Assembly (NCBI GenBank): GCA_032719365.1
Contig: CM064862.1
Coordinates: 86,237,180 to 86,301,179 of the forward strand
Direction of reading: 5' to 3'
Source: Prinsepia uniflora
Lineage: Eukaryota; Streptophyta; Magnoliopsida; Rosales; Rosaceae
DNA length: 64,000 nucleotides
Shown: piece after piece, positions 11,649-23,344 of the stretch
Layout of the letters: each line of letters opens with the position of its first letter
How positions within the stretch are numbered: position 1 is the first letter of the stretch
Notes under the pieces: model-generated
Databases searched by the model: none
Told to the model about the DNA's origin: nothing
Seen by the model: the letters and a program-made list of their open reading frames with translations, nothing else
Position numbers and translations under genes: made by a program

Positions 11649-12911
11649 AGTAGAAAATATACATCCGAGTAACCAATGCACAACTTCAGTCAATGAGCAA
11701 GAGGGCTTCATTACAAGGATTGATGTAAAAGTATTGAAATATGTACATTTTTTTTGTTTTAGTGAAGGGGTAGATTGTAATTCTGGAGCTGTGTATACGG
11801 TGAGTACCCTTTTTTGGTCCGGTAAGCGACGGTGATCATCTTTTACTAGTGACATCGAGGTTATATGGAATGGTTCATTTGTAGCCAAAACTTTCAGTTC
11901 GAAATTTGATGTAATGATTTTGATTACAAGCAAAAATGATCGGGGATTAAATTTTCACTTTATGTTTGGAATATGATGAAATGGATTAGTGTTCATTTCT
12001 CGCATATTGAAGAAAACAAGTCTTTTGGGCGAGATTTTGGGACAGAATTGGGCGTAGTTTTAACTTCCAGTCTTTCACATAGGGGCGCCCAATGGAAAGG
12101 AAGTTAGTAGCCTGTGGTCCCCAGTTCAACTGTACAGGATGAACATCAAATCCATTCAATTAGCAGTTTTTCTTGGTGGAGAATATTGAATTCAATTAGA
12201 GCCAGTTTGCTCCAAAAACAACTGAGAAATTGGCCATCACCAAGCCCTCATGATCAAGCGTTGAAGACGATCACGACGTAGGACCCACACCGCCTCCACT
12301 TGTCAAACAAATATTTGCCTGGTCATCCCAAACACGGGCTCACTTCATCTTTCATTCTCAAATCTCGAGTTCGCTGCCCACCAATTGTGTACTTCTTATG
12401 TTTCATTTACACGGTAAACCGTCACATAATTTATCATTATTTATATATTAAGTTTTGTTTTCATATTTTAAACTTCAAACATATAAATAATGTCATTTAA
12501 TCACTATATTAACATATAAAAATAGTGATTTGTGTTGCGAATACATCCAAAATTTCTTGAACCAAACCACAACACAAACTTGATCCAAAAAAAAAAAAAA
12601 AAAACCACAACACAACCTTGGCTTTTTACCTCATTTCCTACATTGAAGGTGGTGACGATGAGACGGCATTTAATCCACTACGTAGCCCACAGAGTCATCC
12701 TCGTGCATGGGCTCACGCAATTGGTAACCCACACAAGTCAAAACCTAAATAACATAAAAACATAAACTAAAAAGAATTTAAAAAAATCTAAACCTCGCCC
12801 CACTCCCACTCCCACTTCGGCTGCATTTACCCATCTCATGAGAGAAGTGACTTTCTTTTTATTATTTACACTGTCTCTTCCCTCTAAGCTCCAACCAACC
12901 CACCAACTTCC
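11649..12911. other. Intergenic region between GID4 and CYCD7
   Basis: The GID4 3' flank is AT-rich. A poly-A run lies at about 12585-12602. No coding potential or mobile element was recognised. Confidence 0.6.
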
Positions 12912-12918
12912 TATATAA
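12912..12918 (+). promoter_or_regulatory. Candidate TATA box of the CYCD7 gene
   Basis: TATATAA lies 125 bp upstream of the CYCD7 start codon and is followed by CT-rich sequence (CTTCCCTCTACTTTTG) typical of plant transcription starts. Assignment is by position only. Confidence 0.5.
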
Positions 12919-13042
12919 CTTCCCTCTACTTTTGTCATTTTCACCCTCACCGTGTTTGCTTTCGTTTCCTCTTCTCACCACTCAAGTACACAAAGATATC
13001 TCCATTATTGGTCTGCAAAAATTGTACACTGACTTGTAGGGT

Positions 13043-14725
13043 ATGGATAGTCTGCTTTGTGACGAGGCCTGGTCTTCAAGCCCTAATCCAAGGAGTATTA
13101 ATGATCCTATGAGCCGCGATCATTTTGGTTACTACGGATCCTCAATGTATGCCGCTAAGGATGACTATGAGCAGGCCATTTCCATATGCTTGGACAAGGA
13201 GATGTCCTTCATGCCTGAATCAAATTACCTGGACAATCTATGTTCCAATAATTTAGTCATTGCTAGGTTTAAAAGCATTCAGTGGTTCATCAAGGTCAGT
13301 GTATATATATTCAACTATATATGAACTATATATTGTGTACGTGAATGATAATAATAAATCATGATTAAAATTTGTTTTAATTCGTTGTTTTGTCGCGTTT
13401 TCAGTCTCGAATTCGTTTGAATCTCTCCCTCGGAACTGTTTTCTACGCAGCAAATTACCTTGATCGATTCATTTCTATGAACCATTGCAATGTAAGGAAT
13501 TCGATACACATATAAAAAATACTCACATGTTTTCAATTGAGCGCTTGCATTTTTATAAGATAATAAAAAATCTTATACGAACGGAAATTATTTTATTTTT
13601 TTTATTTTTTTCATTATATATATAGGAATGGAAATATTGGATGGTTGAATTGCTGTCAGTTGCCTGCTTATCCATTGCCTCCAAATTCAACGAAACTTGC
13701 ACTCCCACCCTTCTTCAGATTCAGGTGATCATTTAACTTTTCATCATTCTTCCGATCCATCATCCATGATCGATCAGTTGATGATGTTTTGTTACTTGTA
13801 TTTAGTGAACGTTGTCCTCAATATTATCTTGATCAATGTTTACATATATATTGAAGATGGAAGATCAGGACCATTTATTCTCACCGACCACAGTCCAACG
13901 AATGGAAATGATGGTGTTAAAGGCCTTAGGCTGGCGCCTTGCTTCAACGACACCTTGTTCTTACTTAGAACTATTCACACGCACCATTCTGGATTCACTG
14001 AAACCTTGTCTTCATCAAAACCTCATCTCACGAGTCGAAAATTTGCTTCTCTTAGCCATTTCCGGTACATGAAAATTAGTTTTTCGATTGATTATACTTT
14101 TGTACCTTTGTATATTTACAATGAAAGTGACCAAATTTATGTTAACGGTCCAGATTCAAAGTTGCTGGGTTTTAGGCCGAGTGTGGTTACAATATCTGCT
14201 CTAAGTTGCTGTCTGAATAAGTTACAGAATTCAACACCATCCGACGCCTATCTCACCTGTCTCCCAAGTCTCCTATCTCATGACCAAAAGGTTAACTTCA
14301 ATATCAAATTAGCCCATTTTTATGCGAGCCGAATTTTACTTTGAATGAATCTAAGCTGCATGGAAAGCTAAAGGAAAACACGGCATGTTGCATCTTTTGA
14401 AATTTACTGTTTTATTGGATGGTTTTGTGATGAAATTATAGTACAGGTTGAGGTGTCGAAGTGCCAGAAGATGATGGAAGAGCAAAAGCAATCAGTGGAT
14501 GATGGGATGGCGAAGTTAATATTAATGGGTCACGGGGTTTTCCATTTATGCCCTTCAAGTCCAACGACAGTACTGTTGGAGGAGCGTATTAATAATTTTT
14601 GTGATTTTCATGTTGATTTCTCTCTCTTTAAGATGAGATCAGCTCAGACTCTGATGGCCGATCATGAATCAAGCAGAATGATCGATATCATCAAGAAGAG
14701 AAAGAGGGAAGAAGATGAAGATTAA
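13043..14725 (+). CDS. CYCD7: D-type cyclin, CYCD7 class
   Basis: Six exons (13043-13294, 13405-13491, 13626-13724, 13857-14064, 14154-14290, 14447-14725) join in phase to 353 residues. The N-terminus MDSLLCDEAW holds the LxCxE retinoblastoma-binding motif (LLCDE) and resembles Arabidopsis CYCD7;1, as do NYLDRFISM, EWKYWMVELLSVACLSIASKFNE (given in two parts: EWKYWMVELLSV, ACLSIASKFNE) and the exon 4 start QIQMED. The cyclin box spans roughly residues 70-175, the C-terminal cyclin fold follows, and the tail ends in basic KKRKREEDED. D-cyclins activate CDKA and inactivate RBR at the G1/S step; CYCD7;1 acts in the last divisions of the stomatal lineage in Arabidopsis (known). No break was seen. 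OHP1 lies downstream in the same orientation, as I recall for Arabidopsis. Confidence 0.9.
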
Positions 14726-15416
14726 TTCTTTCTTGTGTTTTTAATTAGTGTCCTGTGAGATTGATTTAGTGGTCAAGAAAATCTTGACACAGAATTTTAT
14801 AAATTCCATGATATATCTGACAACCAGTAACTTTAGTCTTTTCCTGCATGCATATATTATATCTGACAACCAGTAGTTAAATGTCTTTTTTCTCCTTGTT
14901 TTTTCTTTAATTTTAATTTATAGTGAATTTATTATTTAAGTATCGACGTTTAAATGTAAATTAAATGTACTATCTCTTTTTTATAAATTACACCTTAATA
15001 TATCAAATCGATTACATACACATAAAAGGCACAACACACAAAACTTAACCAATTAACATCAAGTGGGTATAAATTAGTAATTTCATTTTTTGATGGCCAA
15101 TTAACAGAAAGTTCATGATCAACTTGAAACTTCACTCATCAAATTCAGAATTAACGTAAGAATCTTATTGTTAATTTTCAGAAAAATACAAGAAAAATAT
15201 TGTATCTAGGTCCCAGAAAAAGTCCAAGTCAATTCCTACCCCACAATCCGTAATCTCCTTCTCCGCGCTGAGTAAAAGGAACCCACCACAATATGAACGT
15301 GGAAAGCTGCTTGCCAATTGTTCTATGTTAACTGCAGATAAGGAAGCTAAAGAAGCAGAACCATGATCTAACTCCAACCCCATACAACCCACCCCAAAAA
15401 AATAAAAATAAAAAAA
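14726..15416. other. Intergenic region between CYCD7 and OHP1
   Basis: AT-rich, with a short direct repeat (atatctgacaaccagta near 14812 and 14868). The right half should hold the OHP1 promoter and 5' UTR. No further gene was seen. Confidence 0.6.
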
Positions 15417-16027
15417 ATGGCAACTTCATCATCCACCCTACTTTCTTCTTCCCTCTTCTCCACAAGGGCCCTAACAGCAAACCCTCAAACCCAGCAACTG
15501 TTCCTTTTCAGCAATGGGAGTTTCCCTTCCACGGCCCCCACCTCCTTCAGAGTTGTAGCTGCCAAGCTTCCTCCTGGGGTATGTTCTCAATTTATTCAGT
15601 TTTGCACTTGTTGTAGAATTTGATGGTCGTGAAAACTTTAATAATTAAATGTGGATGAAAATTTTCAGGTGATGGTGCCAAAAACAGAGCCACGGTTTAA
15701 GGCCCCTTTTGCAGGGTTCACTAGGACTGCAGAAATATGGAATTCTAGGGCTTGTATGATTGGACTTATTGGAACTTTCATTGTAGAATTGGTAACATTT
15801 TCTATGTCTTTAATTCCTTCATTTTCAATTTATAAACACACCAAAGAAATTTCAGTGTACGATGACTTATTTAAGGTACCGATAATAATTACCTTTGATG
15901 ACATTGGGATTTTGAGATTTTTTGGCTGACATGTTTATATTGGTTTCATAATTTTCAGATATTGAACAAAGGAATATTACAGTTGATTGGAGTTGAAATT
16001 GGAAAAGGTCTTGATATTCCTCTGTGA
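15417..16027 (+). CDS. OHP1: One-helix protein OHP1 (light-harvesting-like, chloroplast)
   Basis: Three exons (15417-15578, 15669-15791, 15959-16027) encode 117 residues. The first about 50 residues are Ser/Thr-rich without acidic residues (MATSSSTLLSSSLFSTRAL), a typical chloroplast transit peptide. The mature part contains the single chlorophyll-binding helix, AEIWNSRACMIGLIGTFIVE, with the Glu and Asn-Ser-Arg of the LHC motif, and ends GVEIGKGLDIPL. OHP1 works with OHP2 and HCF244 in pigment delivery to D1 and photosystem II assembly in thylakoids (known in Arabidopsis). Splice sites and frame are intact. The start codon is the only ATG in frame before the transit peptide. Confidence 0.95.
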
Positions 16028-16210
16028 TCATTCAACTGGGGTTCGAGTGTCAGATATTGAGCGAGATGGTAGTCCTTTGTTTGTAACAAGTTACTGATTC
16101 TAAAATTGCATTTTCTAATCCATCGTAAATGGGAAGGTCTGATTTGTACCAACAATTCATTTGCGTGTAGATCCAAGTCTTTTAATATACAGTTTACACA
16201 GCAACGATCC

Positions 16211-16605
16211 ATGTGTTGTTCAGTTATTTAGAGCCCTAGATTGCACGGGGCATATGAAATGAGCTCATCCCATGTTTCGTTCAGTTGCTTAGAGCCCTAG
16301 ATTGTAAGGCATGTGAAATGAGCAAGCTCATGCTCACGCCAACGTCAAACGGAATTTGGAATTCATGTACATTAAAAAGAACACGCTCGTGTTCATGCTC
16401 ATGCTCATGCTCGCGCTCGTGCTCAAGTTGTACAATCAAGGCTCCTGGCCAAGGTCAGTCGGAAATTGGAATTCATGTACATTAAAAATAACTCAAGGCT
16501 CCTGGCCAAGGTTAATCAGAATTTGGAATTCATGTACATTAAAGTAACTCAAGGCTCCTGGCCAAGGTCAATCGGAATTTGGAATTCATGTACATTAAAA
16601 AGAAC
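16211..16605 (+). repeat. Tandem repeat tract downstream of OHP1
   Basis: Two copies of a roughly 60-bp unit (start ATGTGTTGTTCAGTT at 16211; second copy at 16272) are followed by four copies of a segment containing GGAATTTGGAATTCATG (about 16351, 16461, 16519, 16574) and three copies of CTCAAGGCTCCTGGCCAAG at about 55-57-bp spacing. Between the first and second copies lies a hexamer run of CTCATG/CTCGCG type (about 16385-16430). Frames across this tract reflect the repeat and are not genes. Confidence 0.85.
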
Positions 16606-16891
16606 CCAACTAATCACCTAGAAACCATCTGCATAGATGTATTATTCATCAAAATTCAGTTCGTCCAACCGGGTCCCACAAGACCAATAATCTATGTTTG
16701 TAGCTGCATTGCCTCTACGTTACATGAACAAAGGTAGATAATGGTCTACATGCATACCGTGATGTAACACGGCGCAAAGATACTGCGTGGAGGTGTTTAG
16801 TGCATATATGTCTCCGATATATCGTTTAGGTTGTGATGTACATCCCCGGAGAACCTCTAAATGCGTCTGCAGATCCCTAGGGATGAAGATC
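16606..16891. other. Intergenic, 3' flank of the TPR gene
   Basis: About 290 bp without coding potential of its own. Because the TPR gene runs on the minus strand, this should contain its 3' UTR. No terminator could be identified. Confidence 0.5.
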
Positions 16892-18933
16892 TTACAGAAC
16901 CCTGCTGATTCGAGCATCTATAATTGGAACTTGTGAATTTGTATTAGATAAGTCTAGTGCTTCAGCCAAAGACAGCCTGCGGTTTCTCCATGCTCCCTCC
17001 GCCCAACCCATAGCTTTCACTCCTTGATCCTTCCGGTTCTGTTGGACACAAAGTACTTCGGCATACCCACCTGCAGAATCAATTAACTATATTAATGCAG
17101 AAAACCTGTTTAGAGCCTTTAGATAAAAAAGACATGGTGTCAAACGGCTGCAATGATATCCCGACAGTGACCTATTCCACATGAATCAGAGCCCAAGTAG
17201 TTTATCACAACTCCATAGGGATATATGCATCATATACATTATCTTGTCGAACAAAATGTATACTCTTTGTTCACCTTACATTCATTAAAAACCAATTTCA
17301 TTTTAATTTAATTATAGCCAAGTTCATATGTAGAGCATGGAAGCATACTTGTTTTCCATCATAAGTCCTACCTATAAGGTTTAGGAAACAAAAACATGAA
17401 TGAAATAAGATAAAACCGAATGACTAGTGAGAATATAAAGCTGATTTTGAAAAGCGGCCATTGCTCAGTTGTAATATGACTAATATCTAATTGTGCTTAT
17501 ATTCAGAGTACAAACTGAGAAACTATTCAGATGCTTAGCCATTACCTCTTGCAAGGGCCACTATATCACTCCTATCTACTTTTGCTTCTGTAGATACACA
17601 ACCAACAAAGAGCAATGAGCAATTATTAACTGCTTTTATATTTGGAAAAATTATGGCAGAGTTAATACATACCATCGGTCTCCAATGAAGGAGCTTTCAG
17701 CAACTCTATTGCCCTTCTATAAAGACCCTGTCAATTTATTTTTCAGGGGAAGGGAAGAATTAGGCCATGGAAATAAAGTACAGCACAAAATGCAAGATTG
17801 CAAAACTGATAAAAATAAGTAGAGATCATATACAAGTTCTAACCTCTTGAATAAGAAGAGCACTCGAATGCTCTAGCATTGCTTTTCTCCGAAACATGAG
17901 AGCTATGCAGGTTAAAAGAACACCAACCTTGGGATGATGAGAGCCTACATAGGAATCAAGGAACCCGGAAGGATAACAGCTTATCATCCAAGAAAAATCC
18001 TCAGAACGTTTGTGCCACTGATAACAAAAGTAATAATACCAAAGCAACACACAAAATTGTTCCTCTGTCATAGTTAAAGCCCTAGTCAATATCTCCTCGG
18101 CTTCAGAAAGGTTGCTAAAAACAAAGGTAAATCTCATGGTCATTCTAGCTAGAAACAGAAAATAAATAAATAAATAAATAATTAAAGGCTCAGCAGTAAT
18201 TAAGACCTTACCCCAAGTGAGCCTCCAACTGTCCCAAAGCACATGTGGCTGCAAGGGAAACTTCCTCTGGTGACATATTACAAGCTGCTAATGCATTTGA
18301 GTTCTGAAATCTTTATCATTGGACTCTCCTTGAATAACATTCTGGTAGACATCCTTTGCCAACGAAAATTTCTGTGTGGCATGTAAGAATTGTCCGTAGG
18401 ATAAAGCAGTACTACCTACATCGCTTTAAATTAATCATCTTATGTCAAACAATGCCTTGTCTTAGACGCGACGAGATATAAAATGAACCTAACCGGTGAT
18501 TTCAGGAAAGACCTCAAGTCCTTGAAAGAACGATTCAGCTGCAAAGAACCCAAATTCAGAATTTTCTTTTTCTTCCTGATACTGAGCAATTTACTAGTTG
18601 TAGCAAATATGAGTACATATTTAGAAAAAGGCTAAGCTGGCACCTAGCTGTACCTGATGTGATATTACCAAGGACAAGCTCAACAAGCCCTTTTACTGCT
18701 CTAGCACGAACATTTATAACCTCAGAATGTCCAACATTAGATCCAGGTTCATTCTTCAGAAGAAGTTCTAAGCATTTATCTGCGAGCACTGATGAGGTAT
18801 CATCCTATATAGGGAGAACTGTTTACATACATTTAAACTATGCAAGAATACAAGAAACATTTATAATTAATTTTTTGGTGATTTACCTGCTCTAACGCTA
18901 AGTGAAGTCCAACAAGAGCCTCCAAGGCAGCAA
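16892..18933 (-). pseudogene. SSR1: NDP1/SSR1-like TPR protein, N-terminus missing, one frameshift
   Basis: At least ten minus-strand exons are readable, including 18887-18933, 18654-18804, 18494-18538, one with its 5' end at 18415, and the last 17070-16892. They yield LEALVGLHLALEQ, DKCLELLLKNEP, LSYGQFLHATQKFSLAKDVY, SPEEVSLAATCALGQLEAHL, SEAEEILTRALTM, HHPKVGVLLTCIALMFRRKA, GLYRRAIELLKAPSLETD, and a C-terminus ending IIDARISRVL before TAA at 16892-16894. This matches the mitochondrial TPR protein NDP1/SSR1 (SHORT AND SWOLLEN ROOT 1) as I remember it. No exon for the targeting peptide and first part was found between 18934 and 20377. Near 18296-18310 the frame breaks by one base with no room for an intron. 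All other phases agree. It could be a recent pseudogene, or a functional gene with a sequence error and an unrecognised first exon. Confidence 0.75.
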
Positions 18934-19158
18934 CTTTAACAAAAGCCAAAACAAGTTATAGTCAATAGGTTGTTCTAATATTGGTATTTCTTATTTAGAA
19001 TTTAATTAAATTTGGATGGAAAAATAAATAAAGAACAAAACCAAATTCTTTGAATTAAAAAAAAAAAATCACAAAGGGTGGTCTAAGCACTAATCTCATT
19101 TGCTGCTAAGGTTAATATTCAAATCCTATTAACTATATCTTGTGATCACCGAAAGGCA

Positions 19159-19361
19159 TAAAAAGAAGAGTAATGCTATTTAGTATTTAGACAAACTAAA
19201 ATAACCAAATTTAGTGACATATTTGATGTGTCAATCAAGGTGTTATTTTAATAAATTAAATCACTTGGTATTTATTTAACACCATTCATTTATTGCCACA
19301 TCAAGTGTGTCACTAAATGTGGTCAATTGAGTGTGTCCAAATAACATTACTCTAAAAAGAA
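19159..19361. mobile_element. Mutator-type MITE (185 bp) with 9-bp TSD
   Basis: The element (19168-19352) starts GAGTAATGCTATTT and ends in CATTACTC, whose complement restarts GAGTAATG. The arms pair further in (TTTAGTGACA near 19212 with TGTCACTAAA near 19310), so the whole element is an imperfect hairpin. It is flanked by an exact 9-bp duplication, TAAAAAGAA, at 19159-19167 and 19353-19361. A 9-bp TSD and TIRs starting with G point to the Mutator superfamily. It lies where the missing 5' part of the minus-strand TPR gene would be expected. Confidence 0.88.
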
Positions 19362-20377
19362 AATCTAGCATTATTTTGACCCGGGTCTCATGAGAAGAAT
19401 AATTACTCCCACATAGTCGAGTACATAAGAGGTGCCTCGGAGCTGATATCGACCTTGTATATGGGTCGGGTTCCGGCCTATTGAGGCGAGAATTAGTCTC
19501 AAACACCCTAGGGATGTAATAGGTGTATCTACCTATTATCGACCTCATATGGGGTCGAGCTCTCATTGTAACATAGATTAATCCCACACCAATCTTCTAA
19601 TTACCGTATTTATAAACTTATCATTTAAGTGTAAAGTTGTTTGGATCACGTTTATTGATCACGTTGTAACTGATCTTTCTAATTGAGAAGATCCTACTAA
19701 AGCATGCAGCACCAACTTATTTTAGGGAGGTGAAAAAACAAAATGGTATATATGTAAATGTGATCCAAATATCCATAGCAATGTCTTTTGAGGTCTGCTT
19801 CTGGGACACAAAAGAAAGATCTTGTGTCTTAGCATAAAGAAAGATGCATAATTGTGTTTTAATAATCACTTTATCTTATTAAATGATGAGAATTTTTGTA
19901 ATTTAACATCAAAGTCACCAGCAACATGAGAACTGCTACTTGCAGCTTAAAATAGTGATCTTACACTCTACTTTTGTAAATAATCCTAGACTCCTAGTAC
20001 TCTTCTGCTTTCATAGGCATTTGATTCACAAGAATAACTTGAGGATCAAGTAATCCAAATAAAGGTTTCACCATTACATGATCATCTGTTTCTGATAATC
20101 TTCATAGAAAAAATATTATATTTTTCTTTAGTTCTTTTTTCTATAGTCAGAGTGGAGAAAAGAAAGCCCTCAATGGGAAGCAATGAATATATGCCCTTTT
20201 ACCATAATGAAAGTAAAAGTGAAAAGAGAGCAGAGAAAGAAAGCAAAAAGAGACTGAAGCAAACTGCCCTTAACTTGAAAAGCTTGCTGTTGTCTCAACT
20301 TATTTATATCTGTGCTACTCTCACTATCCAAACATGATTTCAACAACCAAATCGAAGTAAATTAAACCCTAAAATCA
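19362..20377. other. Intergenic region before the thaumatin-like gene
   Basis: No gene recognised. A segment at about 19376-19590 has GC and CpG content unlike the surroundings, with two related TCGACC...ATGGGTCG / TCGACC...GGGGTCGA blocks, and may be an old TE fragment. The right part should hold the promoter of the thaumatin-like gene; TTATTTATAT near 20300 is a weak TATA candidate. Confidence 0.5.
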
Positions 20378-21292
20378 ATGCCAACTTCCCCTTTTCTCTT
20401 CCCTCTTCTCTATCTCATAACCTCAATCTCAATTACATGTAATTCTTCGCATTTCGTATAGTTACTTTAATTATTGATTAAAACAATCTGTTTTTGGTTG
20501 TAATTGGGTTTCCTTGTTGCAGATGGGGCCCAGCTCATCTTAGTGAACAACTGCAACGAAAGCATATGGCCCGGTATACTTGGCAGTGCAGGCCTAGCCA
20601 CCCCCCAAAGTGGCGGTTTCCACCTTGGCAGTGGCGAGGAAGTAGTCCTTGATGTGCCTGAAAAGTGGTCAGGAAGAATATGGGGCAGACAGGGGTGTTC
20701 TTTTGACAGCAATGGCAAAGGCAATTGTGAGACTGGGGATTGTTTTGGTCAAATGCACTGCGAAGGAAAGGGCGGTGTGCCACCAGCAACGGTTGTTGAG
20801 ATGACACTCGGATCCTCAACTTCACCCCTTCATTTCTATGATGTGAGCTTGGTTGATGGCTTCAATTTGCCCGTGTCAATGAAGCCGGTTGGGGGTGGGA
20901 TTGGTTGTGGTGTCGCTTCGTGTGAGGTTAGCTAAGATTTCATAGTCGGCCCAACAGTCCACCATTAATATATTGTATTTACTTTTTCTAATCTTCTAAC
21001 ATGATATTCAACTTTCAACAAGGCGGATTTGAACGTTTGCTGCCCATCAGCATTGGAGGTGAGGAGAGGGGGAAGAGTTGTGGGATGCAAGAGTGCCTGC
21101 TTGGCTATGCAATCTGCAAAGTATTGCTGCACTGGAAGCTATGCAAACCCTAACACTTGCAAGCCTACTCTTTTTGCACATTTGTTTAAGGCCATATGCC
21201 CCAAGGCTTATAGTTATGCTTTTGATGACTCTTCCAGCCTTAACAGATGCAGGGCTTCTCGGTATGTCATCACCTTCTGCCCTCCCCAATAA
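20378..21292 (+). CDS. Thaumatin-like protein (PR-5 family), secreted
   Basis: Three exons (20378-20438, 20523-20926, 21023-21292) encode 244 residues. The hydrophobic N-terminus MPTSPFLFPLLYLITSISIT is a signal peptide. The mature protein begins with a PR-5 strand (LILVNNCNESIWPG), followed by GGFHLGSGEE, WSGRIWGRQGCSFD, the family signature region GQMHCEGKGGVPPATVVEMT, FYDVSLVDGFNLPVS, CCPSALEV, ACLAMQSAKYCCTGSYANP, and the C-terminal SYAFDDSSSLNRC. Cysteine number and spacing fit the multi-disulphide thaumatin fold. PR-5 proteins are extracellular and some bind beta-glucans or inhibit fungi; the target of this one is unknown. Start choice is set by the signal peptide and the phase of exon 1. 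Confidence 0.95.
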
Positions 21293-22453
21293 GAAATGAC
21301 TGGAGAGGATTGTAGAAAATGTCACTGTGTCACATATGTTTGGCTCTGCAATGACGATGCCATTGGCTTTTGTACGTAGTATATTATTTGAAGTTGTGGT
21401 TTTTATGCTCCTATTTCTTGATTAGAAAGATTGGATCTACTCTCCTTTATGTTCTGTCAGAAGAAAATGGAGCAGTGTCAAAGAAATGAGTAATGCAAAA
21501 ACCAGCTTACGTTGTAGTTGATGAGTGTGCGTTAAGTAAACTATAACTATCTATTAATTACCATCGTATAAACGGCCATGGTCATACATTTTGATCCTTT
21601 TTGGAAATAAACTATAAATAAATTACACCACTGTAGACGTCGGTTTCTTGTTGGTTAAGGGACTTGGGCTACTAGAAAGAGCAATCTTCTCGTTAGGAGT
21701 GCAATTTGGATTGGTACAATCTGAATTTACCCATGTTTAACTCAACCTTTAATCCGACCGGATAGGCTTAATAAGAAAAAGACTAGCTCGAATTCAATCC
21801 GACTTCAATCGAGTATTTGTTGAATTGGATTGAAGTCGTAACCTACCTGGCTTGACCCCGCTGAACTCAAATTCTTACTAACCCAACTCGATTTTAAACT
21901 TGAGTTAGGTTAATTTCATTTAAACACACATGTAATTGTTAATCTTATTAGATTTCTCTCATTGAGGACTCTGGAGATTATTTTCCTAGTAGATGATTGA
22001 ACAAGAAACCAATCCCCAAAACTTGTTAAAATCTGAGTTAATCCAAATCTACATAAACTCGAGCTATCCTGAACCAAATTCGACCGAAACTCAAATTCTG
22101 AAAGTTGAATTTAGAATTGAATTTAACCTTACAACCCGGCCGACACCTCTTAGTAATTGCCACCCTATTTCTAGTTTAATGCCACTGGCTTTGAGGACCA
22201 CAAGCATATGATTAACTTTTACGTATACAGAGTTTCGAAGCAGAGTTGCACAACATCCAATTTGATATGACAAAATACACAAGTAACCTACATCGATCTG
22301 AAGATAAATTAAGCCGAACGATGGCTCCCATTGTTTCACAAACAAAGTATCTTAATCTCAAGAAGGACGAAGATACATTTAGCTTCCAAACAAAAGTAAT
22401 CAGAAACCATTTAGAACAACTGGTGTATGAAACCACGGGTGTTACAGTGTTAC
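21293..22453. other. Intergenic, AT-rich, with degenerate TE-like stretch
   Basis: No gene is supported. Between about 21720 and 22140 the sequence is rich in variants of aacccaactcgaatt and aaccgaactc, the composition seen inside hAT-type non-autonomous elements, but no clear termini were found. Sequence up to 22453 continues directly into the left copy of the SRG1 5' flank, so it is probably the original promoter side of that pseudogene. Confidence 0.4.
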
Positions 22454-22526
22454 AGTTGCAGTTCTAAGCCGATCGATTACGTACCAGGAAGGAACATGGG
22501 TTCAAACAAAAGGGATGTTGCAGCTG
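22454..22526 (+). repeat. Left copy of a 73-bp direct duplication (SRG1 exon 1 start)
   Basis: Positions 22454-22526 are identical to 26449-26521. The segment contains the SRG1-like start codon (22496-22498; ATGGGTTCAAACAAAAGG) plus upstream sequence. The copia composite lies between the copies, and the first two bases of its left LTR (TG) coincide with the end of this copy. Confidence 0.92.
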
Positions 22527-23206
22527 TTAGGAAATTAATCCTCCACCACGCAAGTGCTAACAATAAAGATGAAAAAAGGAAATAAAGAAACCAAGAACAC
22601 AAAAGATTTAACGAGGTTCGGCCAATTAACTTGCCTACGTCCTCGGAGAGTTTTCTCCTTCACTATGAGAGAATACAAAATACAAGATTACACTACTCAA
22701 GTTTATACCCAACTTGAGCCCTTGTACCCAATAGGATACCCCTTGTACACCCTCTCTCAACCCGAGAAAATCACTCTACCCCAAAGAGCTATACACACTC
22801 TTTCACCTTCTCTTAACCGAGAAGATCACTCTACTCCAAAAGCTATACACACTCTTGAAGTGCTCAAGAAGATCACTCTAGCCCAAGAGCTATACACACT
22901 CTTGAAGCACTCACTCACTTGTGAGGTGTTCTCCTTGATGTTGAAATGTGACCAAGCTCTCCACCTTATATAGTGCTTAAGACACAAGTTGTATTTGTGC
23001 TTTTCCAATGTGGGACATTTTCCTCACATTTCAACATCCTTCATTGAAGTCCATTCATGCACCTTCTTCAATTAATGCTCTTCTTCATGAAGCTTCCACA
23101 TCAATCTTTTCCTACAAGGTTGAATGAACAACACCATGTATTTATTCCCAATACATAATCATATTCAATGCATTAATAATCCACCAAGGAGACATTAACT
23201 CAACAA
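22525..23206 (-). repeat. Left LTR of the copia composite (682 bp)
   Basis: It starts TGTTAGGAAATT and ends CTCAACA, immediately followed by ATCTCCCCCTGCTGAC, a polypurine tract on the minus strand (23207-23222). It would be the 3' LTR of a minus-strand element whose internal part is mostly lost. It contains repeats of CACTCTTGAAG and AAGAGCTATACACACTC at 22790-22910. It resembles but is not the same as the LTR at 23756. Confidence 0.8.
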
Positions 23207-23344
23207 TCTCCCCCTGCTGACTTAGGTGGATAATGTTGCATCACCACTTCAATCCCTGAAGTTCATCTCAAATTGAGATACCACTTGATATACCCACAAG
23301 CATTCCATTGGCCTTATTCTTGTACCAACTACACATACCCCGAA

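Noticed and set aside
13697..14344. 215-residue frame overlapping CYCD7 introns
   Set aside because: It crosses CYCD7 introns and exons in another frame; the spliced cyclin with intact phases explains the region better.
17960..18040. Additional exon of the TPR gene (minus frame through WHKRSEDFSWM)
   Set aside because: Joining the flanking exons across this part gives a continuous protein pattern with matching phases, so it is better read as intron.
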